In this document: positions 16,370 through 24,922 of the stretch, in pieces
How positions within the stretch are numbered: position 1 is the stretch's first letter
Layout: the number at the start of each line of letters is the position of its first letter
Source of the DNA: Stenotrophomonas rhizophila
GTDB lineage: Bacteria > Pseudomonadota > Gammaproteobacteria > Xanthomonadales > Xanthomonadaceae
Reading direction: 5' to 3'
NCBI RefSeq assembly: GCF_000661955.1
Contig: NZ_CP007597.1
Span: 62,001-126,000 of the forward strand
Length of the DNA: 64,000 nt
Notes under the pieces: generated by a model
Database searches by the model: none
The model's input: the letters and a program-made list of their open reading frames with translations, nothing else
Told to the model about the DNA's origin: nothing
Made by a program: the position numbers and the translations under genes

Positions 16370-18736
16370 TTACTTCAAGGTGTCGTTGAACAGCTTGAGG
16401 ATGCGCTTGTACTGGTCCAGCCACGAGTCCGGACGGACGTAGCCATGGCGCTCCAGCGGGTACGGCGCGATGGACCAGTTGTCCTTGTGCAGCTCGATCA
16501 GCTTCTGGGTGAGGTTGACCGAGTCCTGGAAGAACACGTTGTCATCCATCATGCCGTGCGCGATCAGCAGGTGGTCCTGCAGGCCGTCGGCGTATTCGAT
16601 CGGCGACGACTTGCGGTACGCCTCCGGGTCGATGTCCGGGGTGTTGAGGATGTTGGCGGTGTAGCCGTGGTTGTACTGGTGCCAGTCGACCACCGGGCGC
16701 AGCGCGGCACCGGCCTTGAACGTGCCCGGCGAGCGGAACAGCGCCATGAAGGTCATGAAGCCACCGTAGGAGCCGCCGTAGATGCCGGCGTGGTCGCGGT
16801 CGCCCTGCTTGGTGGCCACCAGCCAGTCCAGGCCGTCCTTGTAGTCTTCCAGCTCCGGGTGGCCCATGTTGCGGTAGATGGCGGTGCGCCAGTCGCGGCC
16901 GTAGCCTTCGCTGCCGCGGTAATCCATGTCGAGCACGATGTAGCCCTGCTGCACCAGCAGGTTGTGGAACATCTGCTCGCGGAAGTAGGCCGGGTAGCGC
17001 TGGTGGACGTTCTGCAGGTAGCCGGCACCGTGCACGAACATGGCGATCGGGTACTGCTTGCCCGGTTCGGGGTTCTCCGGGCCGTAATACTTGGCCCAGA
17101 CCACGCCGGCGCCATGCTTGGACGGCACCTGCACCAGCTTGGGCTGCACCCACTCGCGGGCCTTGTAGGCGGCGGTGCGGGTGTCGGTGAGCACCTTGGC
17201 CTGGCCGCCGCTGGTGGGCACCACGGCCAGCTGCGCCGGCAGGTAGGCGCCGGAGTAACGCACCAGCAGCTGCTGGCCGTCCGGGGACAGCGAGAAGTCT
17301 TCGACGCCGTTGAGCGCGGTCAGCTCACGCACCTGCCTGCTGGCGGTGTCGACCGCGCAGACTTCGTAGTCGCCCGGGCTCTGCTGGTTGCACAGGAAGT
17401 AGAAGCCGCGGCCGTCGGCGCTGGGCACCGGCATCGAGGTTTCCCACTTGCCGCCGGTCAGTGCCTGCGGCTTGGCGGTGCCCTGCTGGGTATACAGGTG
17501 GGCGTAGCCCGATTCTTCGGACAGCAGCCACAGCGTGCGGTTGTCGTTGGACCAGCCAAAGTCGTTGAAGCCCCAGTTGATCCAGGCGCTGTCGGTCAGG
17601 CGGTGGCGGTTTTCCAGCGTGGCGCTGGCGGGGCTGACGCTGGCGATCCAGCGGTCCTTGTTGTCGTTGGCGCGCAGCATGATCGCGGCCTGCTGGCCGT
17701 CGGCGCTCCAGCGGATGCCGGGGTTGCCGGGGCCGGCCAGCACTTCCAGCGGGCGGTTGCCCTTGAGTGCGTCCTTGCCGGCGGCCTTGCGCAGTGCGGC
17801 CAGCGGGTCGGTGCCGATGCCGGGCAGGCGGTCCAGCGAGAGCGGCTTGACCGTGCCGGTGACCGCATCGACCAGCCACAGGGAATGCGGCTCGGGATCG
17901 TTGCGGCCCACGCGGGTGCGGGTGTCCTCGGACTCTTCGTAGCCCGATTCGGTCACGTACTTGGGCATCTTGCCGCCGCGGCCTTCGTCGAAGCCCTTCG
18001 GCTTGGTCACCACGATGAGGCTGCGGGTGTCCGGCGAGAGGGCGCTGCCGACGATCTCGACATCGGCGCCCAGGTAGACCGGGCCGGGCGCGCGGGTGGC
18101 GTCGGCGCGGCGCCAGCTGGCTTCCTGCGCCTTGAGCGCGTCGCGCTGGGCGCGATCATTGCGCAGGGTGGCCAGGGTGCGCAGTTGCTGGTCGCGCAGG
18201 ACGTCGGCCTTGGGCGCATCGTCGGGGTTCTTTTCGGCCTTCAGGCTGGCTACCTGCTGGACGCCACCGGCGGCGGTCCAGTGGAACCAGTTCTGGCCGG
18301 TCTGCCAGATCACTCCGCCGTCGCGGGCGAAGTTGGCTGCGCTGGCCTTCTCGCTGCTGCGGGTCAGCTGGGTCAGCGCGCCGCTGCGCAGGTCGCGCAG
18401 GAACACATCGCCGTTGCGCACGAAGACCGCGCGCTGGCGGGTGGTGTCGTACACCGGGCTGTCCACGTCCAGGCTGCTGCGCTGGTCATCGGCCACCTGG
18501 GTGGCCACGCCACCGCTGACCGGCTGGCGGAAGGTGTCGCGGACCGGGCTGCCCGTGCGCTTGAGCTGGTACTCCACCTGCTGGCTGTTCCAGGACCACC
18601 ACGCGCTTTCGACCGGCGGGCCGATCCAGTCGGGGTCGGCCATGGCCTGCTCGATGGTGATCGGCGTGGGCGCCGCGTGGGCGGTCCCGCCGAGGGCGGC
18701 GAGCAGCAGCAGGGACAAGGGCAGCGTTCTGGGCAT
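16370..18736 (-). CDS. S9 family serine peptidase (DPP IV / prolyl oligopeptidase clan), exported
   Basis: Periplasmic peptidase that cleaves short peptides, typically after Pro or Ala. The start at 18736 gives a clean signal, MPRTLPLSLLLLAALGGTAHA, for a 788-residue precursor; the open frame extends upstream without one. A beta-propeller region with many DG and W motifs precedes a C-terminal alpha/beta-hydrolase domain. The triad is visible: Ser about 656 in YGGSYGGFM, Asp about 731 in AHGMMDDNV, His about 764 in ERHGYV. It is the first gene of the pair with the Nudix hydrolase. Exact specificity is inferred from the family only. Confidence 0.92.
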   Translation of the reverse strand: MPRTLPLSLLLLAALGGTAHAAPTPITIEQAMADPDWIGPPVESAWWSWNSQQVEYQLKRTGSPVRDTFRQPVSGGVATQVADDQRSSLDVDSPVYDTTRQRAVFVRNGDVFLRDLRSGALTQLTRSSEKASAANFARDGGVIWQTGQNWFHWTAAGGVQQVASLKAEKNPDDAPKADVLRDQQLRTLATLRNDRAQRDALKAQEASWRRADATRAPGPVYLGADVEIVGSALSPDTRSLIVVTKPKGFDEGRGGKMPKYVTESGYEESEDTRTRVGRNDPEPHSLWLVDAVTGTVKPLSLDRLPGIGTDPLAALRKAAGKDALKGNRPLEVLAGPGNPGIRWSADGQQAAIMLRANDNKDRWIASVSPASATLENRHRLTDSAWINWGFNDFGWSNDNRTLWLLSEESGYAHLYTQQGTAKPQALTGGKWETSMPVPSADGRGFYFLCNQQSPGDYEVCAVDTASRQVRELTALNGVEDFSLSPDGQQLLVRYSGAYLPAQLAVVPTSGGQAKVLTDTRTAAYKAREWVQPKLVQVPSKHGAGVVWAKYYGPENPEPGKQYPIAMFVHGAGYLQNVHQRYPAYFREQMFHNLLVQQGYIVLDMDYRGSEGYGRDWRTAIYRNMGHPELEDYKDGLDWLVATKQGDRDHAGIYGGSYGGFMTFMALFRSPGTFKAGAALRPVVDWHQYNHGYTANILNTPDIDPEAYRKSSPIEYADGLQDHLLIAHGMMDDNVFFQDSVNLTQKLIELHKDNWSIAPYPLERHGYVRPDSWLDQYKRILKLFNDTLK

Positions 18737-18793
18737 TGCGGGCGGCACCGTAGTAGAAAACCCGGCAAGCGTAGCAGCCGCTAGGGCCGTAGT

Positions 18794-18824
18794 AAGGGGC
18801 CACAGGTCATGGGCGTGGCCCCTT
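18794..18824. repeat. Inverted repeat, 10-bp arms
   Basis: AAGGGGCCAC / GTGGCCCCTT with an 11-base loop. It is the first of three consecutive palindromes in the 495-base divergent gap between the S9 peptidase and cydA. Confidence 0.7.
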
Positions 18825-18848
18825 CCTGCGCAAGGCAAGCGGTGGTCC

Positions 18849-18968
18849 GTGGGTCGGGCGCTGGGGCCCCATACCCTTTCCGGCGAATGTCCCCCGGCGT
18901 CGGCCTGCGGCCGACCCCTCCTCCTTTATTTCGCCTCCAAGGGTATGGGACCCCAGCGCCCGACCCAC
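18849..18968. repeat. Long inverted repeat with nested hairpin (element A)
   Basis: Arms 18849-18878 and 18939-18968 match over 30 bases with one mismatch (GTGGGTCGGGCGCTGGGG...). The 60-base loop carries GGCGAATGTCCCCCGG, a small hairpin (GTCGGCC-TGC-GGCCGAC) and CCTCCTCCTTTATTTCGCC. The loop is flanked by its own short inverted ends (GGCGAA/TTCGCC), so it is a hairpin within a hairpin. Confidence 0.85.
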
Positions 18969-19002
18969 CGACAGGCCCCGAAATGCCCGGCGTCCACTTG
19001 CT

Positions 19003-19128
19003 TACCGCGAGCCGAGCCCCTTAGCGGCCGGTAGGCTCCTGGGCAAAATAAAGGAGGAGGCCGCGACCGCGGCCGGGGGACATTTGCACCAGGGGCCTAC
19101 CGGCCGCTAAGGGGCTCGGCTCGCGGTA
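19003..19128. repeat. Long inverted repeat with nested hairpin, opposite orientation (element B)
   Basis: Arms 19003-19042 and 19089-19128 match over 40 bases with one mismatch (TACCGCGAGCCGAGCCCC...). The loop reads GCAAAATAAAGGAGGAGG, a hairpin (GGCCGCG-AC-CGCGGCC), then GGGGGACATTTGC, which is the reverse complement of the element A loop ends. The two elements therefore share a loop module in opposite orientation but have unrelated arms. Confidence 0.85.
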
Positions 19129-19231
19129 GCCCCTGCGACAAAGTGAAGCAGCGCGTCACCGGGTCGCATGTGCCTTTCACGGATACCGGCCCAGACTGGT
19201 GCGGATTTCAGAAACCAGTCGGAGGCGTCAC

Positions 19232-20629
19232 GTGGACGCGTTGTTGTTGTCGCGGATCCAGTTCGGGTTCGTCATCAGTTTCCATGTGTTGTTTCCCGCC
19301 TTCACCATCGGCACCGCCAGTTGGCTGGCCTTCGTGGAGTCACGCTGGCTGCGCACCGGCAACCCGGTCTGGCGCGAGCTGTATTTCTTCTGGCAGAAGA
19401 TCTTCGCGGTGTCCTTCGGCATGGGCGTGGTCAGCGGCATTGTCATGGCCTTCCAGTTCGGCACCAACTGGCCGCGCCTCAGCGAGGTGGCCGGCAGCGT
19501 GATCGGGCCGCTGCTCACCTATGAAGTGCTCACCGCCTTCTTCCTGGAGGCCAGCTTCCTGGGCGTGATGATGTTCGGCTGGGGCCGCGTTTCGCCGCGG
19601 CTGCATTTCTTCTCCACCTGCATGGTGGCGCTGGGCACGCTGTTCTCCACGTTCTGGATCCTGTCGTCCAACAGCTGGCTGCAGACGCCGGCCGGCTACG
19701 CGCTGATCGACGGCATCGTGCACCCGCAGGACTGGTGGCAGGTGGTGTTCAACCCCTCCTTCCCGTACCGGCTGGCGCACATGGCGCTGGGCTCGTTCAT
19801 CACCACCTGTTTCGTGATCGGTGGCGTGGGCGCCTGGTACCTGCGCAAGGGCACGCACGTGGAAGCCGGGCGCACGATGCTGCTGGCGGCCGTGGCGTTC
19901 GCCGCGCTGACCGTGCCGGTGCAGATCTTCGTGGGCGACATGCATGGCTTGAACACGCTCAAGCACCAGCCGATGAAGATTGCCGCGATGGAAGCGCACT
20001 GGCATTCCGAAGACGAGGGCAAGGGCGTGCCGCTGGTGGTGTTCGCGGTGCCCAACGAAAAAGCCGAGCGCAACGATTATGAAATCGCCATTCCCCGGCT
20101 GGGCAGCCTGATCCTGACCCATTCGCTGGAGGGAACGTTCGACCCGCTCACCTCGGTACCGGCCAGCGATCGGCCGCCGGTGGTGCCGGTGTTCTTCGCG
20201 TTCCGGATCATGGTCGGGCTGGGCACGCTGATGCTGCTGCTGGCCTGGGTGTCAGCGTTCCAGTGGTGGCGGGGCAAGCTGCTGCAGTCGCGCTGGCTGG
20301 TGCGGGGTTGGAACTGGATGCTGCCCAGCGGCTTCATCGCGCTGGTATCGGGCTGGTTCGTGACCGAGATGGGGCGCCAGCCGTGGGTGGTGTACGGGGT
20401 GCTGCGCACCGCCGACGCGGTGGGCCCGCAGAGTGCCTGGATGACCGCGCTGTCGTTGGGCGTCTACATCGTGGGCTATGCGTTCGTGTTCGGCTGGGGC
20501 ATCTGGTACCTGGTGAAGATCATCCGCACCGGGCCCAAGCCGCATGAGCCGGCGCCGGCGCTGGACGCGGGCAGCCATACCCCGGCGCGGCCGCTGTCCG
20601 GTGCCGACGAACCGCTGGAGGAGCGCTGA
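19232..20629 (+). CDS. cydA: Cytochrome bd-type quinol oxidase subunit I, CIO type
   Basis: Haem-carrying subunit of a terminal oxidase in the inner membrane that oxidises quinol and reduces O2 to water. The GTG at 19232 is chosen because GGAGG lies 7-11 bases upstream and the protein then begins in the canonical place (DALLLSRIQFGFVISFHVLFPAF, in two parts); the frame opens at 19199. About 465 residues with the conserved His axial ligands (SFHVLFP early; LAHMALGSF later) and GRQPW near the end. The loop after helix VI is short, which places it in the cyanide-insensitive CioA branch. cydB follows with a one-base gap. Confidence 0.94.
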   Translation: MDALLLSRIQFGFVISFHVLFPAFTIGTASWLAFVESRWLRTGNPVWRELYFFWQKIFAVSFGMGVVSGIVMAFQFGTNWPRLSEVAGSVIGPLLTYEVLTAFFLEASFLGVMMFGWGRVSPRLHFFSTCMVALGTLFSTFWILSSNSWLQTPAGYALIDGIVHPQDWWQVVFNPSFPYRLAHMALGSFITTCFVIGGVGAWYLRKGTHVEAGRTMLLAAVAFAALTVPVQIFVGDMHGLNTLKHQPMKIAAMEAHWHSEDEGKGVPLVVFAVPNEKAERNDYEIAIPRLGSLILTHSLEGTFDPLTSVPASDRPPVVPVFFAFRIMVGLGTLMLLLAWVSAFQWWRGKLLQSRWLVRGWNWMLPSGFIALVSGWFVTEMGRQPWVVYGVLRTADAVGPQSAWMTALSLGVYIVGYAFVFGWGIWYLVKIIRTGPKPHEPAPALDAGSHTPARPLSGADEPLEER

Positions 20630-20630
20630 C

Positions 20631-21644
20631 ATGGAGATGACAACCTGGCTGCCGGTGGCATGGTTTGCGGTGATTGGTTTTGGCGTGCTGATGTACGTGG
20701 TGCTGGACGGTTTCGTACTGGGCATCGGCATCCTGGCGCCGATGGCCGAGGACGAAGAACAGCTGGACATCATGATGAACACCGCCGCGCCGATCTGGGA
20801 CGGCAACGAAACCTGGCTGGTGCTGGGCGGGGCCGGGCTGATGGCGGCCTTCCCCAAGGCCTATGCGGCGCTGCTGTCGGCGCTGTACCTGCCGGTGCTG
20901 CTGCTGGTGGTGGCGCTGGTGTTCCGCGGGGTGGCGTTTGAATTCCGCTTCAAGGCGCACCGCTCGCGGCGGTTGTGGAGCGTGGCTTTCGGGCTGGGCT
21001 CGCTGCTGGCTGCGTTCGCGCAGGGGGTGATTCTCGGGGCGCTGGTGGAAGGCCTGCAGATCGTGGATGGCCGTTACGCCGGCGGTGCGTTCAGCTGGTT
21101 CAGTCCGTTCTCGATGCTGACCGGTGCGGCGGTGGTGTTCGGCTACGCGCTGCTGGGCAGCACCTGGTTGATCCTGAAGACCGAAGGCCGCGAGCAGGCG
21201 TTCGCGCGCACGCTGACGCGGCCGCTGGTGGTGGCGGTGATCGTCTTCATGGGGCTGGTGAGCACCTGGTTGCCGTTCCTGGATTCGCGCCTGATGGCGC
21301 GCTGGTTCAGCGATGGCAACTTCTGGTGGTTGTCGCCGGTGCCGCTGCTGACGCTGGGCGTGGCGGTGGCGCTGTGGCGCAGTGCGATGCACCCGCGCCG
21401 CGACCTACCGCCGTTCCTGTTGACCCTGGCGTTGTTCATCCTGGGCTTCATCGGGCTGGTGCTGGGCATGTGGCCCTACCTGCTGCCGCCGAGCATGACG
21501 CTGTGGGAGGCGGCCGCCCCGGCGTCGTCGCTGGGCTTCAGCCTGGTCGGGCTGGTGGTGCTGCTGCCGGTGATCCTGGGCTACACGGCGTGGTCGTACC
21601 GGGTGTTCCGCGGCAAGGTGCGGGCCGATACCGGGTATCACTGA
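20631..21644 (+). CDS. cydB: Cytochrome bd-type quinol oxidase subunit II
   Basis: Membrane partner of subunit I, 337 aa, with about nine hydrophobic helices. It shows the N-terminal WFAVIGFGVLMYVVLDGFVLGIG (helix one, in two parts) and the conserved APIWDGNETWLVLGG. The start at 20631 has GGAGGAG upstream, inside the end of cydA. No cydX-like small ORF is visible after the stop, and no cydC/D follows, which fits the CIO type. Expression may respond to low O2 or respiratory poisons, but no regulator site is evident here. Confidence 0.94.
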   Translation: MEMTTWLPVAWFAVIGFGVLMYVVLDGFVLGIGILAPMAEDEEQLDIMMNTAAPIWDGNETWLVLGGAGLMAAFPKAYAALLSALYLPVLLLVVALVFRGVAFEFRFKAHRSRRLWSVAFGLGSLLAAFAQGVILGALVEGLQIVDGRYAGGAFSWFSPFSMLTGAAVVFGYALLGSTWLILKTEGREQAFARTLTRPLVVAVIVFMGLVSTWLPFLDSRLMARWFSDGNFWWLSPVPLLTLGVAVALWRSAMHPRRDLPPFLLTLALFILGFIGLVLGMWPYLLPPSMTLWEAAAPASSLGFSLVGLVVLLPVILGYTAWSYRVFRGKVRADTGYH

Positions 21645-21660
21645 GGGCACGACCGCAATC

Positions 21661-21721
21661 GTAGTGCCGGGCTCTGCCCGGCAGCGGGGCAGCGGGGCAG
21701 CGAGGCAGAGCCCCGCTTTAC
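21661..21721. repeat. Inverted pair of SMAG units overlapping the xanB2 stop codon
   Basis: GTAGTGCCGGGCTCTGCCCGGC at 21661 faces a minus unit (GCAGCGAGGCAGAGCCCCGC...TTAC). The stop codon of the minus-strand xanB2 gene (21718-21720) is part of the second unit's GTAA head. Confidence 0.75.
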
Positions 21722-22740
21722 GCGTGCAGGCCTTCGATTTCGACCAGCAGTTCGGCCCGGCAGACTTCGGCGTGCAGCACTACGTAGGCCGGTGGGCCGG
21801 GTAACGCGGCCATCTGGGCGGCCACCGCCGGCATGTCTTCGGCACGCCGCACATACACCTTCAGTACCGAATCGGCGCCGAGCTGGGCGGCCAGCGATGG
21901 ACGCTGCCGTCGGGCGGCCTCCACCAGGCTCTGCAGGTTGGTCAGCGTTTCGCGCAGCTGTTCTTCCACCGCGCCGGTGTGCTGGGACACATGGCCCACG
22001 ATCGCCGCCGTGCCCGACTGCAGCAGCGGCAGGCCGGTTGCCGCCGGTGCCAGCAGCGCCCGCGAAAAACTGGGCGACTGCGGGCCGTACTGGCGCGGGT
22101 AGCGGAACGCGCTTACCTGGCGGGGGTTTTCCAGTGGCAGGCCGGGTTCGCGGCCGGCCAGCCAGTACACCTGCAGGCGCCGGTGCCCGTCGAAGCGGCC
22201 GATGCAGGTCGCGGCCGGCAGGGCCGCTTCGTCCAGCTCGCGCAGCCCGCGCACCCGGCCCACGCAGAAGCGCCGGTAGCGCTCCTGGTCGCCGTCGCCT
22301 TCGGTCACCGCGTCCAGGTAGTTCCAGGTCCGCAGCAGGTGCGGGAACCCGCAGTGCGCCAGGAAACTGCTCATCCGCGCATAGGCGTCGGCGGCGGCCG
22401 TCTCGATGTCGCCCTCGGCTTCGTCGATCTCCAGCACCCCGAACAGCAGCGCGGCATTGTGCGACCAGCGCACCCCGTCGGTGACGCCCGACTGCACCGG
22501 CGTCGCGCCCCGCCAGACTTCCACCTGCGCCGGACCGTGTTCGGCCAGGGGCACCTGCAGCCAGCGCGGATCGTTGCCCGGGAAGGGCGCAGGCGCGCCA
22601 AAGCCGAACACCGCCAGGGTGCACGGGTCGGCCAGGGCGGCCTCGCGCAGCGCTGCCGGCAGGTAGCCGGCGCTGAACACCGCCGCCCCTGGGGGAAAAG
22701 CGACCGCCGGGGCCGTTGCGTCGTGGATCGTGCTGCTCAT
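21718..22740 (-). CDS. xanB2: XanB2-like chorismatase (3-/4-hydroxybenzoate synthase)
   Basis: Soluble 340-residue enzyme of the FkbO/Hyg5/XanB2 chorismatase family. In Xanthomonas, XanB2 converts chorismate to 3-hydroxybenzoate, the xanthomonadin starter, and 4-hydroxybenzoate for ubiquinone. Family features visible: an N-terminal domain with AHCGFPHLLRTWNYLDAV near the middle, GRFDGHRRLQVYWLAG, YPRQYGPQSPSFSRA, then a YjgF-like C-terminal domain (VGHVSQHTGAVEEQL, VLKVYVRR, VVLHAEVCRAELLVEIEG). It is divergent from the polyene operon with 105 bases between starts, so a shared control region is likely. The product ratio cannot be read from sequence. Confidence 0.9.
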   Translation of the reverse strand: MSSTIHDATAPAVAFPPGAAVFSAGYLPAALREAALADPCTLAVFGFGAPAPFPGNDPRWLQVPLAEHGPAQVEVWRGATPVQSGVTDGVRWSHNAALLFGVLEIDEAEGDIETAAADAYARMSSFLAHCGFPHLLRTWNYLDAVTEGDGDQERYRRFCVGRVRGLRELDEAALPAATCIGRFDGHRRLQVYWLAGREPGLPLENPRQVSAFRYPRQYGPQSPSFSRALLAPAATGLPLLQSGTAAIVGHVSQHTGAVEEQLRETLTNLQSLVEAARRQRPSLAAQLGADSVLKVYVRRAEDMPAVAAQMAALPGPPAYVVLHAEVCRAELLVEIEGLHA

Positions 22741-22845
22741 TTCAGATTGTGAAAGCTGCCAGTGCCAAGGGTGTCATGATAGCGTGCGCTCCTTTTTACG
22801 GCGGTGCGCTGCGATGCCTTGGTGCCCATCAACATGTTGGCGTGA

Positions 22846-23580
22846 ATGATCGAGTTCTCAGTGGTGGATTGGTCGGCCTGGGCACCGGGACTGACCTCGA
22901 AGGAACAATGGCAGGCCTGGGCACAGGCCCCCGCGCTGCCGCAGGGCGATGACACCCCGGCGCTGGCCGAGGTACCGGCCATGCAACGGCGCCGCATCGA
23001 GCGGCTGGGCCGCATGGCCATCCAGGCCGCGTGCTGGTGCGAGCAGCCCGATGACGCCGGCCAGGTGCCGCTGGTGTTCGCCTCGCGCCATGGCGACGTG
23101 GCCCGTTCGATGGAACTGCTCGACAGCCTGAGCGCCGATCACGGCATGTCCCCGACCGCGTTCGGCCTGTCGGTGCACAACGCGGTGGCCGCGCTGTATT
23201 CCATCGCCCGCGGCCACCGCGGCAACTACCTGGCCCTGGCCGCCGGCCGCGCCACGGTCGAAACCGCCTGCGTGGAGGCCTATGGCCTGCTGGCCGATGG
23301 CGCCGCCGAGGTGCGGGTGATCGTGTATGAATCGCAATTGCCGCCGGTGTATGCCGCGTTTGCCGACGAACCCGATCCTTATTACGCCTGGTGCTGGCGG
23401 CTGGCCCGGGCCGATCGCCCCGGCACCCGGCTCTCGCTGGGCTGGGGCGCGGCCGGTGCCGACAGTCCGGCCGGCGCACTGCCGCACGGTCTGGATGCGC
23501 TGCGCTTCCTGTTGGCCGGCGATCCGACCCTGACGCTGGCCGCCGACGGCCAGCAATGGACCTGGCAACGCCATGGCTGA
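22846..23580 (+). CDS. apeC: Ketosynthase-like chain-length factor of the aryl polyene PKS
   Basis: First gene of the polyene operon, 244 aa. It resembles the N-terminal half of a beta-ketoacyl synthase (PLVFASRHGDVARSMELL, SPTAFGLSVHNAVAALYSIA) but where catalytic ketosynthases have TACSSS it reads ALAAGRATVE, so the nucleophile Cys is absent. This is the mark of ApeC-type chain-length factors, which pair with the active ketosynthase ApeO and set polyene length. The stop overlaps the start of the acyltransferase gene by 8 bases. The ATG at 22846 lacks a strong ribosome site. Confidence 0.88.
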   Translation: MIEFSVVDWSAWAPGLTSKEQWQAWAQAPALPQGDDTPALAEVPAMQRRRIERLGRMAIQAACWCEQPDDAGQVPLVFASRHGDVARSMELLDSLSADHGMSPTAFGLSVHNAVAALYSIARGHRGNYLALAAGRATVETACVEAYGLLADGAAEVRVIVYESQLPPVYAAFADEPDPYYAWCWRLARADRPGTRLSLGWGAAGADSPAGALPHGLDALRFLLAGDPTLTLAADGQQWTWQRHG

Positions 23581-24376
23581 GCGCGGTTCCGGCCGTCTCA
23601 ACCATGCCTGGCGGGTGTTCGGCACCGGGCTCAGCTTTGCCGTGTTCGGCATCGGCGGCCTGGTGCTGGGCGGGGTGCTGTTCCCGCTGCTGTTCCTGGT
23701 CCGCAACCCGGTCCGGCGCCGCACGCTGGCGCGCCGGCTGGTCCAGCTCAGCTTCGCCAGCCACGTGGGCCTGATGCACCGGCTGGGCGTGATGACCTAT
23801 GAAATCCGCGGGGCTGAACGTCTTCAGCGCAACGGACTGCTGATCCTGGCCAACCACCCGACCCTGATCGACGTGGTCCTGCTGATCGCCCAGTTGCCCA
23901 ATGCCGACTGCGTGGTCAAGCGGGCCGTGGCCTGCAACCCGTTCATGTGCGGCCCGGTGCGGGCGGCCGGCTACGTCTCCAACGACGACGGCGCGGGGCT
24001 GATCGACGACTGCATTGCCGCGGTCAAGGCCGGGGGCACGCTGGTCATTTTCCCCGAGGGCACCCGCACCGTGCCCGGCCAGCCCCTGCGCCTGCAGCGC
24101 GGGGCGGCCAACATCGCGGTCCGCGGCGGCCTGGACATAACCCCGGTCAGGATCACCTGTACCCCGCTTACCCTGACAAAGGGCCAGAAATGGTATCGTG
24201 TGCCATCACGGCGTTTTCACGTTCAGCTGGAAGTCGGGGAAGATCTCCCGATCGCCCCGTTCCTGGCGGTGGCCGGCGACACGCCCAGGGGGGATGCCTT
24301 GGCGGCCCGGCGCGTGACCGATCATCTTGCCCATTACTTTGACTTCGCTGGAGAACCAAGCCGTGCAGGCACTTGA
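23573..24376 (+). CDS. 1-acyl-glycerol-phosphate-type acyltransferase (ApeD-like)
   Basis: PlsC-family membrane acyltransferase, 267 aa, with one N-terminal hydrophobic segment (GLSFAVFGIGGLVLGGVLF). Motif I is NHPTLID (H-x4-D) and motif III is FPEGTRT. In aryl polyene clusters an acyltransferase of this position is thought to link the finished chain to a lipid carrier; it could equally build the lipid acceptor. It overlaps both neighbours (8 bases with the chain-length factor, 14 with the ACP), so translation is coupled. Confidence 0.87.
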   Translation: MAERGSGRLNHAWRVFGTGLSFAVFGIGGLVLGGVLFPLLFLVRNPVRRRTLARRLVQLSFASHVGLMHRLGVMTYEIRGAERLQRNGLLILANHPTLIDVVLLIAQLPNADCVVKRAVACNPFMCGPVRAAGYVSNDDGAGLIDDCIAAVKAGGTLVIFPEGTRTVPGQPLRLQRGAANIAVRGGLDITPVRITCTPLTLTKGQKWYRVPSRRFHVQLEVGEDLPIAPFLAVAGDTPRGDALAARRVTDHLAHYFDFAGEPSRAGT

Positions 24377-24623
24377 GCACGAGATCAAGGAATTGATCAT
24401 TTCATCGCTGTCGCTGGAAGACATCACTCCCGAAGACATCGACGCGGAAGCGCCCCTGTTCGTCGAGGGGTTGGGGTTGGATTCGATTGACGCACTTGAA
24501 CTTGGTTTGGCCCTGCAGAAAAAGTACGGTGTCAGCCTGTCTGCGGATTCGGAAGAGACCCGTCGCCATTTCTCCAGCGTGCGTGCCCTGGGCGAGTTTG
24601 TCGCCGCACGCCAGTCGTCGTAA
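24363..24623 (+). CDS. apeE: Acyl carrier protein (ApeE-like)
   Basis: 86-residue carrier protein with the phosphopantetheine site GLDSID (Ser near residue 39). The GTG at 24363 is chosen because GGAG lies 9 bases upstream and the protein then starts at the first helix (QALEHEIKELIISSL); a TTG at 24327 is possible but would sit deep inside the acyltransferase. It has the longer ACP form with ...YGVSLSADSEETRRHFSSV. Carries the growing polyene during condensation. Confidence 0.9.
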   Translation: MQALEHEIKELIISSLSLEDITPEDIDAEAPLFVEGLGLDSIDALELGLALQKKYGVSLSADSEETRRHFSSVRALGEFVAARQSS

Positions 24624-24642
24624 CGGCGCGTCAGGATTTGCC

Positions 24643-24900
24643 ATGACCAAGAACGAACTTTTCGATCGCATCGTCAAGATCCTCAAGGACAGCTTTGAGA
24701 TCGAACCGGCGCGCATCACGCCCCAGGCCCGTCTGTACGACGATCTGGACATCGACAGCATCGACGCGGTCGACCTGATCGTGCAGCTCAAGCCCTTGCT
24801 GGGCCGCAACCTGCAGCCGGAGGCCTTCAAGGCCGTGCGTACCGTGCAGGACATCGTCGACGTGGTGCACGGGCTGCTGCCCGGTCAAGCAGCCGCCTGA
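24643..24900 (+). CDS. apeF: Acyl carrier protein (ApeF-like)
   Basis: Second carrier protein, 85 aa, with modification site DIDSID (Ser about residue 40) in the strongly acidic LYDDLDIDSIDAVDLIVQL. It resembles a housekeeping ACP more than the first one. Two ACPs with separate roles, one for starter loading and one for chain growth, are characteristic of aryl polyene systems. The gap to the previous ACP is 19 bases. Confidence 0.92.
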   Translation: MTKNELFDRIVKILKDSFEIEPARITPQARLYDDLDIDSIDAVDLIVQLKPLLGRNLQPEAFKAVRTVQDIVDVVHGLLPGQAAA

Positions 24901-24922
24901 CGGCTGCCGCAGGACACTGACC

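Noticed and set aside
15911..18784. 957-codon open frame on the plus strand
   Set aside because: Antisense of the Nudix and S9 peptidase genes, both with complete catalytic motifs; composition is of the shadow type.
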